Source: Agarophyton chilense (Eukaryota; Rhodophyta; Florideophyceae; Gracilariales; Gracilariaceae). Taken from it: DNA of 64,000 nt. The notes beneath the pieces were generated by a model. The model made no database searches and was not told the origin of the DNA. It saw nothing but the letters and a program-made list of their open reading frames with translations. Positions 52,045 through 62,882 of the stretch are shown here, one piece after another (position 1 is the stretch's first letter; each line of letters starts with the position of its first letter). Where the stretch lies: positions 1,054,001 through 1,118,000 of the forward strand of contig JARGXX010000006.1 in NCBI GenBank assembly GCA_030374765.1, in the 5' to 3' direction. A program made the translations under genes and the position numbers.

Positions 52045-53562
52045 ATGATGATTCATGATACGCTCCTTCGTGACCCAGAATTCTTCACGAGCCCCATCGC
52101 TCTTCTGAAGGAGAAATGTCCTAGGGTCGGGAAGGGCCTCACAGCCTACGCAGGTCTCAGAATTACACCTGAAAACTGTGAGGACCTGAAAGAGATCTAT
52201 TCCCTGAAATACAAAACACGCGAACTGATGAATGTTTCCAGTGGGACCAGTTTTATGTTGGTGAAGTCAATCACCGGGCAGTTTATGCGCTGGTGTATTT
52301 CTGCTTGTGTGATGCGCCGATCTTCGGGATGGCTGAAGAACTCGTTGTTTTCATGTGTTTCAAATGAAAACCTCATGAAGTATTTCATCAACCACTTCAT
52401 TTCCATGGCATCCTGCTGCACTGTGGCTTCAAAGTGCAACACACTCCTCAATGTGTGCAGGTTTGCCAGAATGAGGTACGTAACGGATGCGGAAAAGATT
52501 TCTGACTTGGAAAGGGTTATGATGTTTTTGAGTACAACCTTCAACGCCGCTAAAACACGTGCCCAGAAGGAATCTCGAATGAAGCAGGCGGCTGAGAAAC
52601 GCGTTCAAAATCATACGATCGTCACTGAGGATCATTTTAAGCGCGGGGTTCGGCTTGCGCGAGGTCGTCTCTCAGATATTTGTAACAATTTTGCGGCTGA
52701 TGTCAATGGAAAGGGCCATGAGAAGAGCGTGCAGAAGATGCAAAAGAACCAAGGGCTCCTCGACAAATGGTGCATCAACTTTCTAGCTCTCCTTGCTTTG
52801 TGCGGTGGAGGACAACGGCCACAGGCATACGCAAAACTTCAGTGTCCGACTAAGAAAGAGCTCAAGGCAATGGGGAGGGCTGGTGGCAATGGCGGAAATA
52901 CAGTCGGTATCAACACACTTTCAGAGAAGACTGCCAGAGCGTTAGACATTCCGAATGTTAACTTTCCCTGCATGATTGTGTCATACCTCCGATTCCACGT
53001 CAAAGTAGTACGACCAATTCTTCTACATCGCAGTAGAAACGATCAGTTGATATCTAAGACTGGTCAGCCACTTCTCTTGAATTCACGGTACGGGGACTTT
53101 CTTACCACAGCCAATGTTTCAAATTCCATCAAAATGTTCATGCGCGAAATAGATCCCGATCTGAAATCAGCTACTGCAATGACATTGCGCGCCAGCTACG
53201 CCACATCAATGCTGCATCAGTTTCGTTCTGGTTCGCTTGGTAAATCCATGTCCGAGGAAAAGTTTTTGGGATTGGTTGCAAAGCGAATGAACACATCAGT
53301 TGAGCAATTGCGCTGTACGTATGCTGCTTGCTACTCCACTGACTTCAAGGAAACCATGGACCTTATCTCAAAGCATTTTTGCATTGTCCTCAATGAAGAA
53401 GATGACGACAAACCAGTGAAGCGCGAAGTAAGTGAGGCAGGTACTCCAGAGAAAGACAACGTGATAAGGGGAACTGTTGGACGTGACAGTGATGATGATG
53501 ATGATGATGAACTCTCCATTGGTGGGTTTCAACTCTTTGAAGACGATGAGGAGGAGATTTAG
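52045..53562 (+). CDS. tyrosine recombinase-like protein (505 aa)
   Basis: Crypton/phage-integrase-type fold. N-terminal core-binding part about residues 60-170 (SFMLVKSITGQFMRWCISAC ... LNVCRFARMRYVT), then the catalytic part: CGGGQRPQAYAKL with Arg258 (box I), LLLNSRYGDFLTTANVSNSI, ATAMTLRASYATSML with Arg382 (box II, where the usual His of HxxR is Met), and MNTSVEQLRCTYAACYS with Tyr426 as probable nucleophile. The acidic C-terminal tail holds a poly-Asp run (DDDDDDE). The enzyme would cut and rejoin DNA via a 3'-phosphotyrosine. No RT is nearby, so this is not a DIRS element. The catalytic-site assignments are by eye. Confidence 0.7.
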   Translation: MMIHDTLLRDPEFFTSPIALLKEKCPRVGKGLTAYAGLRITPENCEDLKEIYSLKYKTRELMNVSSGTSFMLVKSITGQFMRWCISACVMRRSSGWLKNSLFSCVSNENLMKYFINHFISMASCCTVASKCNTLLNVCRFARMRYVTDAEKISDLERVMMFLSTTFNAAKTRAQKESRMKQAAEKRVQNHTIVTEDHFKRGVRLARGRLSDICNNFAADVNGKGHEKSVQKMQKNQGLLDKWCINFLALLALCGGGQRPQAYAKLQCPTKKELKAMGRAGGNGGNTVGINTLSEKTARALDIPNVNFPCMIVSYLRFHVKVVRPILLHRSRNDQLISKTGQPLLLNSRYGDFLTTANVSNSIKMFMREIDPDLKSATAMTLRASYATSMLHQFRSGSLGKSMSEEKFLGLVAKRMNTSVEQLRCTYAACYSTDFKETMDLISKHFCIVLNEEDDDKPVKREVSEAGTPEKDNVIRGTVGRDSDDDDDDELSIGGFQLFEDDEEEI

Positions 53563-53904
53563 GAAAAAGTTCGATAGAAATGCTCTGTTCAGAAAGGGTC
53601 GCAACGGAGAGTTCTGCGCTTGATACATTTCCGAGCCATGATATAGAAAACGCGGTGAGAAAGTAGGGAATAACGTAAATGATGCGCACTACTGTGATCT
53701 CTCGGAGATACATTGTTAAGCGGGAAAGAAACAAACTCTATAGAATGGATAGGTAGAATGTATTCACTCGATAATCCGTCTGCAACAAGAGGTAAAATGT
53801 TGAACGCCGATCCCTTGTCGAAATTCGCAGCCTTGCATTTTATGTCTTGGAATCTGAAAAGAGAGACAGATAGAACACACGACCGTACCATGAACCTTGG
53901 GCCA
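53563..53904. other. convergent intergenic gap
   Basis: Separates the 3' ends of the recombinase (plus) and the Ulp1-like ORF (minus). Only short shadow ORFs are present, with no obvious hairpin. Confidence 0.4.
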
Positions 53905-56604
53905 TTAGATCGACCTGCTTTTCTTCATACGATTCACCAGATCCTCGGCATTCTTCATGCATGCTTCCCACTCCATCTTCATCTCATTATCTTCAACCCT
54001 GTGTACTAGATACCCACCTTCTTGTATGATTTGGCTCCATCTCGGTGCCGACTCAGAAGTTTCTTCACCCTGAATTCTATGCACTTTGCTTACTCTCCGA
54101 ATCAGGCGCTCGCAGCTTGGAAGTGGTTGGATGTTTGCAGGAGGTGAAACCTTCCTCTGCTTGTCTTGTTCTCTTTCAAGTCCTGGAGGCACCGTAGAAA
54201 TGATTTGTTCAACTTTGCTTCGTATAGTGGCCTCATCGTCAAGCTCTTCTCTCACTTTCTTCATCTCTGGCTCATTCAAAAGTCGGGGAATACTCGTTTT
54301 CTTCTTTAAATCCTCTTCATTGCCAATGGCCTTGATGGCTCTCTCTGACATACTGCGTACAAGAAACTCAGGCTCAGATGTCGACATACACTGCGTACTG
54401 TCTAAGCGTTGTTGTTGGAGATAAGGGATCCAGGAACATTTTTCGAAATGTTTGTCACTATTTGCGAGTACAGGGCCTTCATCAAAGTGCTCTTTGCATG
54501 GGTCTGGCTTTCCGAAGATTGTAAGTCCGTTGGCAGATTGTGCCTGGATAATATCATTCGTTTCTGAAAGAGGCAGTGTTCGCACATGTGCGTTGTCGTC
54601 ATCCCAAAGGTAGACATTGCTTCTGATCGGTTTTGGTGATTGTTTGTCGTATGCTATGCAAAGTAGTTTGAGACGCGCCTGGATGTCATGACTGTACTGT
54701 GTAAATGTGTACTTCGAATAACACATCTTCATATATTGTTCAACTTGTGTCACAGAACCACCCAGGAAGATACTGAAGTTTCTAGCGACCAAAGAAATAT
54801 GGTAGGTAGCGTAGAATCTATATTCCAGGCGCTTCTGAAGAGCTTTCCTAAGATTGAGCACTGAAATAAAACGGCTCAACGTAGAACTGGATACACAGCG
54901 CTTTCCTGGATAGCTTGCTACCAGATAGTGGATCAAGTTTGAGTCTAGACCCTTGTGAGGGGAACTGCTCCCCATACTATCCAAGAAATACACATGCGTC
55001 TTCCTTTCTCTTTCTGGCACTGGTTCACTTGAGCTCCCATCCTCGTGATCAAGGTCGTACAGTAGTCGCGGGAGATTAGCAACGACGGCTATAGACCAGT
55101 GATTGCTGCCACAAAACATGACGACGGTGATATTCGAGTCCCAGACAATCTCGTGAGCATTGTGATTTGTATTCTTGTGTTCCTGCACCTTTCAAATCAG
55201 TTCATCCAACTCAGGGCTGCCTTCCATGAAAACACTGTCCCACCAGCCGCTAATTAGAATAGAAGGCAAGATGTACACCTCCGAAATTGATTCCATAGTC
55301 CAGTTGTTAAGAAAATTCAAAATGAATAAAAGCGTTTCGTCGCTTGCCATGGTGAGGGCTTGGATAGATTTCATGTCGCTCTTCCTCAAGGTGAAAGATT
55401 CCTGGGCGGTACCACCATCCACGAGTAGTCGAGCTTCCTTCAGTCCCTCGGTCTCAAGCACATCGATTGCATTGTTGATCATTTGTAAAAGATTGAACTC
55501 TTCTACATCTTCTTCAATATCCCTCTTCTTCTCTAGCTCTGCCCTCACCATGTTGATAAATTTTCTGTTCTCTTCAGTGCCATCGAGTACATGTATACGT
55601 CCTTCCTTGATATCCGGATCTTCCTTCACTGCTTCATTACGTATAATGAGGTCAAGTTCATCTAAAAGCGCAACGCATCCCGGAGTACTCCAATCAATAT
55701 AGTGCTCCCAGCCTTTAGGAGGCTTGGTTCGGAACGTTTGCGTGCTTGTGTCTCCTTGCTCATACTTTCTTTTTCTTCCCCTTTTTTTCCCGTCCACTTC
55801 ACTTCCAGTGATATCAGAAAACTGGCAGATGAATTTCATTCCTTCACTTCTTCGCGAAAGCCACAGAGATACTGTTCTTCTTATATTTTCCACGGGCCAT
55901 CTCTTCAAAGTATTCAGTGTGGTTCGAGTGAACTTCGAATCTCCGCAATCTTCTATCACACAAAGGTCCGAAACAACGTCGGCCTCGAGAAGTCGATCGG
56001 CGCCGGACATGTACCCTCTTAAAGTATTCATTGCCAAATTTGAATCAAGAAAAGCAATGGCGTATTTTCTCGAGTCACTCGTTAGATATTGAAGTCCTTT
56101 GTAGAGTTTAAGCAGCTTTGAATGTGTCATGGATTTTGGTTTCGCGCTTCTTGTCTGTGAAAGTCTATTGCTTTCCTGCCAGAGCCAGTACTCCTTCAGC
56201 TTTCCATATAGAACCACTTGCTGCATGATTCCATACGTTTGTGGGCGGGGTTGAAGCGATTCTATATGGTGAGTAATAAGAGCTTCATGAGTTCTAAGGT
56301 TCAATTTTCCGTGAAGTGATGAGAAGTCGATTATTTGATACGGTAAAAAAGAAATCAGCATTTTCCTTGCACTCAGTATCAGTCTATGAGAACCACTGAG
56401 GACAAGGAGCTTCCCCTGGCTAACACCCTTCATACCTTTCACGATCAGCAGTGGGTCTGAAAGTCGAAACTCAGATGGGGCCCTGATTTCTTTGGAGACC
56501 TGAAGAAGTCTAAGCGGTGAGGTGCTGCGTCCGATAATGGGGCCTATAAACAGATCAATACATCCCAAAAATACCTTGGAAGATCTTCCTCTCAGAGAAT
56601 GCAT
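53905..56604 (-). pseudogene. Ulp1/C48-type protease-like protein, one in-frame stop, catalytic Cys apparently lost
   Basis: A single frame of 899 codons from ATG 56604 to 53905, interrupted only by TGA at 55192-55194. The N-terminal half has no clear domain. A segment KLLVLSGSHRLILSARKML resembles a ParB-like GxHR motif, weakly. The mid part includes a basic patch (KKRGRKRKYE). Around and after the stop lies a C48 pattern: VVMFCGSNHWSIAVV (His), THVYFLDSMGSSSP (Asp), and SLVARNFSIFLGGSVTQV where QxNxxDCGxF is expected. The DCG residues are absent, so the protease is probably inactive here. A proline- and glutamate-rich C-terminal tail follows. C48 enzymes deconjugate SUMO-like proteins and are recurrent passengers of DNA transposons. 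Confidence 0.6.
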
Positions 56605-57171
56605 TGATAAAGCTCCCTTTCGAAAGAATCCATGTGCTTTATGGAGATGATACTTTTGAAAAAGCGGAGAGGATGTGTAAAAGTATTCCTGTGGAGTAAT
56701 ATAGTACGGTTTGTGTTTGAAGGACCACCTGAGAAACTATATCCAATGCGCTCTAGATAGTAGGACAAGTATGGCGCGTATCGTGTACCAAAAAGATCTC
56801 TTTTTCGGAGCGATGCCACAGTGATCAATGTGAGAACGAGAAACAACGAAGGCTTTGGACTATGTCGTAGATGTACTGCTCGGGAGGGTCCATTAGAATC
56901 CAGGAAAACGCTGTTGTATTAGGAAAGAACGTCGGTTCGGTGTGGTCTCACCACGGCCGACTGGCGACTAGAGGCATTTGACAAAGCAGACAGTATGAGT
57001 GGGAAAGAGAGCCGACGTGTAGAGACTTAGAACAGCCGCGGCGGAGCGCAGCGAATTCCCCTAGCATTCTTTCACCCACGTGCTCTAAAAGAACGGCGCA
57101 GATCAGGAGCACATACCAGCATGTGGCATTGCACGTAATGGAGGTGCAGCACTTGTGTACTCTTTACTGCA
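56605..57171. other. upstream region of the Ulp1-like ORF
   Basis: Contains an 84-aa minus ORF (56592-56846) ending just inside the Ulp1-like start, possibly a frameshifted N-terminal extension. No other signal was seen. Confidence 0.35.
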
Positions 57172-58215
57172 CACAAAATTTTTCAGAAAACTTGAAGGCG
57201 CAACAGCTCATTTGGAAGACGGAATATTTCATTTTGGAAGCAGCATTCGAATTGATAAAAAAGAATTTTCTGAAATGGCCGACAGATCGATTGGAGGATT
57301 CAATCCTCGATTTGGAAATCAAAAAAAAATCTAGAAAATTGAGCTTAATTGCAGTGCGCCATGGCGCCCCTAGAACCACGCACCAAATCTGCCACCCGCA
57401 CTTGGTGCCCTTTTTGGCTTTTATTTGAAATCTTTTGGCGCCCGTGGCGGCGTTTTGCGCGATCATGGTGCTACAGTTTTGGCTTTGATTGATGTTTGCA
57501 CCTTCTGGGCTCATCAGTCCATTTTTTTGGAAACTGGACTGCACAGCCGCTCACTTGGAGGACAGAATCCCCCATTTTGCGAGCAGCGTCGGAATCGAAA
57601 AATAAGTATTATTATGAAATGGCCGACAGATCGAGTGGCAGATTCGCTCCTGGATTTGGAACTCAAAAACAAATCTAAAAAATTGAGCTTAATTGCACTG
57701 CGCCATGGCGCCCCTAGAACCCCCCACCAACTCTGCCACCTGCACTTGGTACCCTTTCTTGCATCCTTTCTTCGAAATCTTTTGGCGCCCGTGGCGGCGT
57801 TTTGCGCAATTATGGTGCCTCCGTTTTTAGCTTTGATTCAAGTTCGCTCATGCCGGGCTCATTAGTCCATTTAAATTAAAACTGGACAGCGCAGCTACTC
57901 ATTTGGAGGTCGGAATCCCCCATTTTGCCAGGAGCATCGGAATGGAAAAAAGAATTCTTTTCTGAAATGGCCGACAAATCGAGTGGCAGATTCAATCCTT
58001 GATTTCGAACTCAAAAAAAATCTAAAAAATTGAACTTAATAGCACTGCGCCATGCAGCCCCTAGAACCCCGCCCCAAATCTGCCGACGGCACTTGGTGCC
58101 CTATTTTGCTTCTTTTTCTTGAAATCATTCGGTGCCTGTGACAGCGTTTTCTGTGATCATGGTGCCTCACTTCCGGCTTCCATTCACGTTCGCCGATCCC
58201 GGGCTCATCAGGCCT
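57172..58215. repeat. 345-bp satellite, three tandem units
   Basis: Landmarks recur at 343-346 bp spacing: GCGCCATGGCGCCCCTAGAA at about 57357, 57700 and (degenerate) 58046; CATTTGGA..ACGGAAT at 57209, 57546 and 57891. Units carry inverted words GGATTCAATCCT and GGCGCCCGTGGCGG. Open frames of 102 and 146 aa across the array are repeat artefacts, as 345 is divisible by three. Confidence 0.85.
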
Positions 58216-58656
58216 TAGCCTTTAACAACGCGCCCGCTCTCCAACACCCTCACACCCAGCCCCTATCTCATGTTATCGCACCCGTGCCTTCACATACACT
58301 GAGGGCTCTTCTGGGAGTTGTACTTCCGCGCTTAACAATTGCGACTCTCGCCAACAGTGACATCCGCGTCCCATCTCCCTAACAGGAAGCCTTCTGCTTT
58401 CTGTCTCGAAGGTTAGAACCTGTGCCTACGTTCACAAAGACCAGCCGCTTCTCTCGTACACCGTTTTTATCCTGGATTACCCCCAACACGGTACTCTCGC
58501 GTAAGCGATTGGTTCTTGGGCCAACTATCAGACTGACGTAATTCGTGATATACTACACTACACAGGGGAGCATGCTACACTCGATATCCATTTTGTCGCA
58601 CCATACATTTCTTCGTGTTACGGGACCTATGTGCGGTTACTTCAATATCCGCGAGC
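58216..58656. other. no gene recognised; upstream of the 58.7-kb ORF
   Basis: Pyrimidine-rich stretch before the next ORF. No motif recognised. Confidence 0.35.
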
Positions 58657-60330
58657 ATGACATCTATTAATGTTTCATCTCAGGCTGTAGATCACCTTTG
58701 CAAGGGGCCTCAACCTCTTTTACAAATCTTGGTTGACGATCGCCCGCTTCCTCATAAGCCTGCGTTCCCAGCAAGTGATGTGAAGTGTGGATCATGGAAA
58801 GCTGCCTATGACGGTCTTCTGAAAGGATTCGGATTCGGACTTACCATACACCATTTTTCACCGAGTGATTATTGTGAAATAGACCAATATCTAGAGTACA
58901 AGTTTGATAAAGGAGATATGCGGAGTAACCTATCTCCCATGCAGGCGCCACAAATGATGGATTTCGACTACAAAGGTCCGATTGGAAAGAGCTTTATTGT
59001 AAGGTTTGCGCCACGAAGAGACCATGTTGGTGTGTTGGAAAAGATTATTGTTCTTCATCAGCTTGCTGTATCAAGAGTGCTATAGCGTGGTATAGTTGAG
59101 GAGAAGTACGGATGTACTACGGATGTGATGCCGAAGTTTCGCAATCTACAGGTTCTGACGAGTGTACGTTGCAGGTTCAACATTGTGCTGTATCCTATCC
59201 AGGGCATGCAGGATTTCATAAGGGTAATCGACGAAGACATATCCAGTTACCAAATTGAGACATCGAGAAGCCTAATTATCTCCCCCAAGACCGTGCTTCC
59301 AGTAAACGAGCGAGAAGACAGTCTCGGGCGTTGGCAGCGTAATGCGAAGGAATCTTCGGAGAATAAGGCCACTGGATCTTACGTGGTCTACACTCTTTTT
59401 CCTACTTCCTCAGGCGGTTTTTTTGCTAGTGAGTTGGAGGGTATCGGAATACACGTCACTGTCACAGAACAGATAGTAACCGGGCACACAGCGAAAACGG
59501 GAGAGTCCGGGCTGTACTATGAGTTTGTTGCGCCTTTGCGCCCAATGCAGTCAAACGAGTCAAGGACTTCCTTTATGACAGTAGGTTCATGTCTAATCCT
59601 TCCTAGCACTTTGGCTGTACGGTTTGGAGGACCCCAAAGATACAAAGTATAGGTTTTTGGATACTTATTGAAAGCAGAGCGATTGGGAAACGAGGTAATG
59701 GACTTCTGTTGTAGAGAAGAATCCGATCTTTTGCCCGGTATCGACGAGATTGACAGTCGTACGGAGTTTTTGACGCCGTCGTTTCTACAGAACATGGATA
59801 TTGTTAACTTCAACATTCTGCATCGCCATGGGGAGAGCGCGAGAGAAGGGGTTGTTGGTACAATTCCTACGGTAATGGATATTAAGATCAACTCTGAATT
59901 TAGAAAACTGCTTTTGCGGAATATGTACGATGCAGTACCAGGACTGCTGCGAATGGAAGATGTATATTTGAAAACCCCTGTTCTCAAGTTAGTGAAATGG
60001 GTTGAGGGAGTTACGTATGAAGATGGTGGCGCAACAGCAGAGATTCGAATGTGGTTCGGACATAACAAACAATGGTTTTTAGAGAAAGATCTATGCACCT
60101 ACGTTGACGCTCTTTTAAAAGATGGCATTTAGTACCCCTTAGATCTTTGCGAGTTGAATGTTTTGGTGAAGGAGAAGATGATGGAAGAAGATGATAGTTC
60201 AAAGAGTAGTGACAGCATTCAGGAGGAGGAGGAAAGCTCATCATCGGAAGGCTCATGCTCTGATCATACTGAAAGCTCATCTCCTGAAGATAGTACCGCA
60301 AGCGAGAACGGTCAAGACCAAGAGACATGA
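58657..60330 (+). pseudogene. unknown protein with three in-frame TAG codons
   Basis: One frame runs from ATG 58657 (MTSINVSSQAVDHLC) to TGA at 60328-60330, about 557 codons, broken only by TAG at 59083-59085, 59650-59652 and 60130-60132. Between stops the composition is that of a folded protein (LKGFGFGLTIHHFSPSDYCE, NIVLYPIQGMQDFIRVI, SYVVYTLFPTSSGGFF, MWFGHNKQWFLEKDLC). The last segment is an acidic Ser-rich tail (MMEEDDSSKSSDSIQEEEES). No domain recognised. All three interruptions being TAG is notable but may be chance. It lies between the satellite and R copy 2. Confidence 0.5.
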
Positions 60331-60517
60331 CAGTCAAAAGAAGATTTGGGTTTTGAACAGGGAGAAGACGTAGGACTATGAAAACAATGAGGAAATCATC
60401 GTATAATACAACACAGGATATCCGAGATTGAAGGACGTTCAATAGCGAAGACGAGTACGAAAAGGAAGTAGTCACTTCTGTAGAACGAAACAGAGATCTT
60501 GAGGGCCGGAACAAGTC

Positions 60518-61479
60518 TATATATATTACAGGTTGTAAGTGTGGGCTGGCGCTTGGTAAAACGCGGTTGTCAGTAGCGCTTGGTAATTACATACACCAAG
60601 CGCCACGCGCTGCATTCGACGTATGTGCGATTTTGACCCCCTGGATGGAAAACGTTGTGCTGGAGAGCGCGTATGACACATTGGCACGCTCAAAAAATCG
60701 TGGCTAATTGCGCTCAGGCGCTTCGTTCGGGTAACGTAGCGCGCGACTTGCCAGATGTTGGGGCGCAGCACCCATTTTCGCAATTTTTGCTTTTGAAAAA
60801 ATCATAAATTTTAGGCGCGCTGGGCTTCCTGCCAAATCCTGCGTTTGCACATGTTTTATTGTAACATTTTTGCTGCACAACGTGGAGGCGTGCGTCGAGT
60901 GTGGCACTCAAAGGCGCTTGGTTTCAGCCACATCTCCGCTGCACAGTCGAGCTGTGTTGTAAGCTCGATAATGTGCGAAAATTTTATCAAAAGAAAGGGT
61001 TAGGGTATGCGTTTGCGCTTGGTTCTGTGGCGATTTCGTGGAGGCATTTGGCACATTGTCAGGCGTTTTGTATGTGCGTTTTTGGGGTGGTGTACGCGGC
61101 TGAAAAAGGTGCGTTTGCGCTTGGTTCTAGGATGGTTTCCATATCCGGCAACACTGGGGGTCGGTATTCGTTGGTATTGTCAAGTTCAATGTAGGTTGAG
61201 TGTGGTGAGTAGTAGGTCACGCGAGTGCTGGCGCCACACTCTCAGCTAAAGAGGATGCGTGCAGTGCGTTTAGTGAGGTAGGGATGACGTATGCTTAACG
61301 ATGACAGGTAGATTCTTATGACGTTAAGGTTTGTCCAACAGTGGCATCGCCACTAAGTAGCTATCGGTCAGGGGCTACGGGAGTTTACGTTTTCGTAGAG
61401 GATACCAGTGTGTACGGGCTTTTACAGGTTTCAGGGGTTTAGGGATTTAGGGGTTTAGGGGTTTTAGGGGAAGCTTTAC
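60518..61479 (+). repeat. repeat R, copy 2, with 3' extension
   Basis: 60518-61139 matches R copy 1. The remainder to 61479 is shared only with copy 3 (CATATCCGGCAACACTGGGG ... ACGGGCTTTTACAGGTTTCAG) and ends in GGGGTTTAGG-type words. Inverted pairs GAGTGTGG/CCACACTC and AGTGGC/GCCACT lie in the extension. Confidence 0.9.
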
Positions 61480-62448
61480 CTATATATATTACAGGTTGTA
61501 AGTGTGGGCTGGCGCTTGGTAAAACGCGGTTGTCAGTAGCGCTTGGTAATTACATACACCAAGCGCCACGCGCTGCATTCGACGTATGTGCGATTTTGAC
61601 CCCCTGGATGGAAAACGTTGTGCTGGAGAGCGCGTATGACACATTGGCACGCTCAAAAAATCGTGGCTAATTGCGCTCAGGCGCTTCGTTCGGGTAACGT
61701 AGCGCGCGAATTGCCAGATGTTGGCGCGCAGCACCCATTTTCGCAATATTTGCTTTTGAAAAAATCATAAATTTTAGGTGCGCTGGGCTTTCTGCCAAAT
61801 CCTGCGTTTGCACATGTTTTATTGTAACATTTTTGCTGCACAACGTGGAGGCGTGCGTCGAGTGTGGCACTCAAAGGCGCTTGGTTTCAGCCACATCTCC
61901 GCTGCACAGTCGAGCTGTGTTGTAAGCTGGATAATGTGCGAAATTTTTATCAAAAGAAAGGGTTGTGTTATGCGTTTGCGCTTGGTTCTGTGGCTATTTC
62001 GTGGAGGCAGATGGCACATTGTCAGGCGTTTTGTATGTGCGTTTTTGGGGTCGTGTACGCGGCTGAAAAAGGTGCGTTTGCGCTTGGTTCTAGGATGGTT
62101 TTCATATCCGGCAACACTGGGGGTCGATATTCGATGGTATTGCCAAGTTCAATGTAGGTTGAGTGTGGTGAGTAGTAGGTCACGCGAGTGCTGGCGCCAC
62201 ACTCTCAGCTAAAGAAGACGCGTGCAGTGCGTTTAGTGAGGTAGGGATGACGTATGCTTAACGATGACAGGTAGATTCTTATGACGTTAAGGTTTGTCCA
62301 ACAGTGGCATCGCCACTAAGTAGCTATCGGTCAGGGCCTACGGGAGTTTACGTTTTCGTAGAGGAAACCATTGTGTACGGGCTTTTACAGGTTTCAGGGG
62401 TTTAGGGGTTTAGGGGTTGAGGGGTTTAGGGGTTTTAGGAGAAGCTTT
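61480..62448 (+). repeat. repeat R, copy 3, tandem to copy 2
   Basis: Starts CTATATATATTACAGG 962 bp after copy 2 starts and matches it throughout with scattered substitutions, so copies 2 and 3 form a tandem duplication. It ends in telomere-like words (GGGGTTTAGGGGTTGAGG). Confidence 0.9.
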
Positions 62449-62450
62449 AC

Positions 62451-62882
62451 CTTTATGGGATTTTGAAGTTACGGAGAGGAAAACATTGTGTAGGGGTTTT
62501 AGGGGTTTTAGAGGTTCAGGGGTTCAGGGGTTCAGGGGGTTTAGGGGAAACTTTACCTTTATGGGATTTTTTATTTACGGAGAGGAAAACATTGTTTAGG
62601 GGCTGGAGGGCTTTAGGGGTTTTAGGGGAAGCTTTGCGTTTATTGGATTTTAGGGGTTTTAGGAGTCTTTATGGGATTTTGAATTTACGGAGAGGAAACC
62701 ATTGTGTAGGGGTTTTAGGGGTTTTAGAGGTTCAGGGGTTCAGGGGTTCAGGGGGTTTAGGGGAAACTTTACCTTTATGGGATTTTTTATTTACGGAGAG
62801 GAAAACATTGTTTAGGGGCTGGAGGGCTTTAGGGGTTTTAGGGGAAGCTTTGCGTTTATTGGATTTTAGGGGTTTTAGGGGT
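62451..62882 (+). repeat. 216-bp tandem duplication of telomere-like sequence
   Basis: Two units (62451-62666 and 62667-62882), almost identical, built from GGGGTTTTAGG, GGTTCAGG and TTTACGGAGAGGAAAACATTG. The strand bias (G/T on plus) is strong. A 187-aa ORF across it is a by-product of the in-frame duplication. Confidence 0.85.

Noticed and set aside
57123..57865. Two plus-strand ORFs (102 and 146 aa) as genes
   Set aside because: They lie entirely in the 345-bp satellite, whose unit length keeps frames open.
62390..62882. A true chromosome end
   Set aside because: The arrays are irregular and unique sequence with an open reading frame continues to the window edge.
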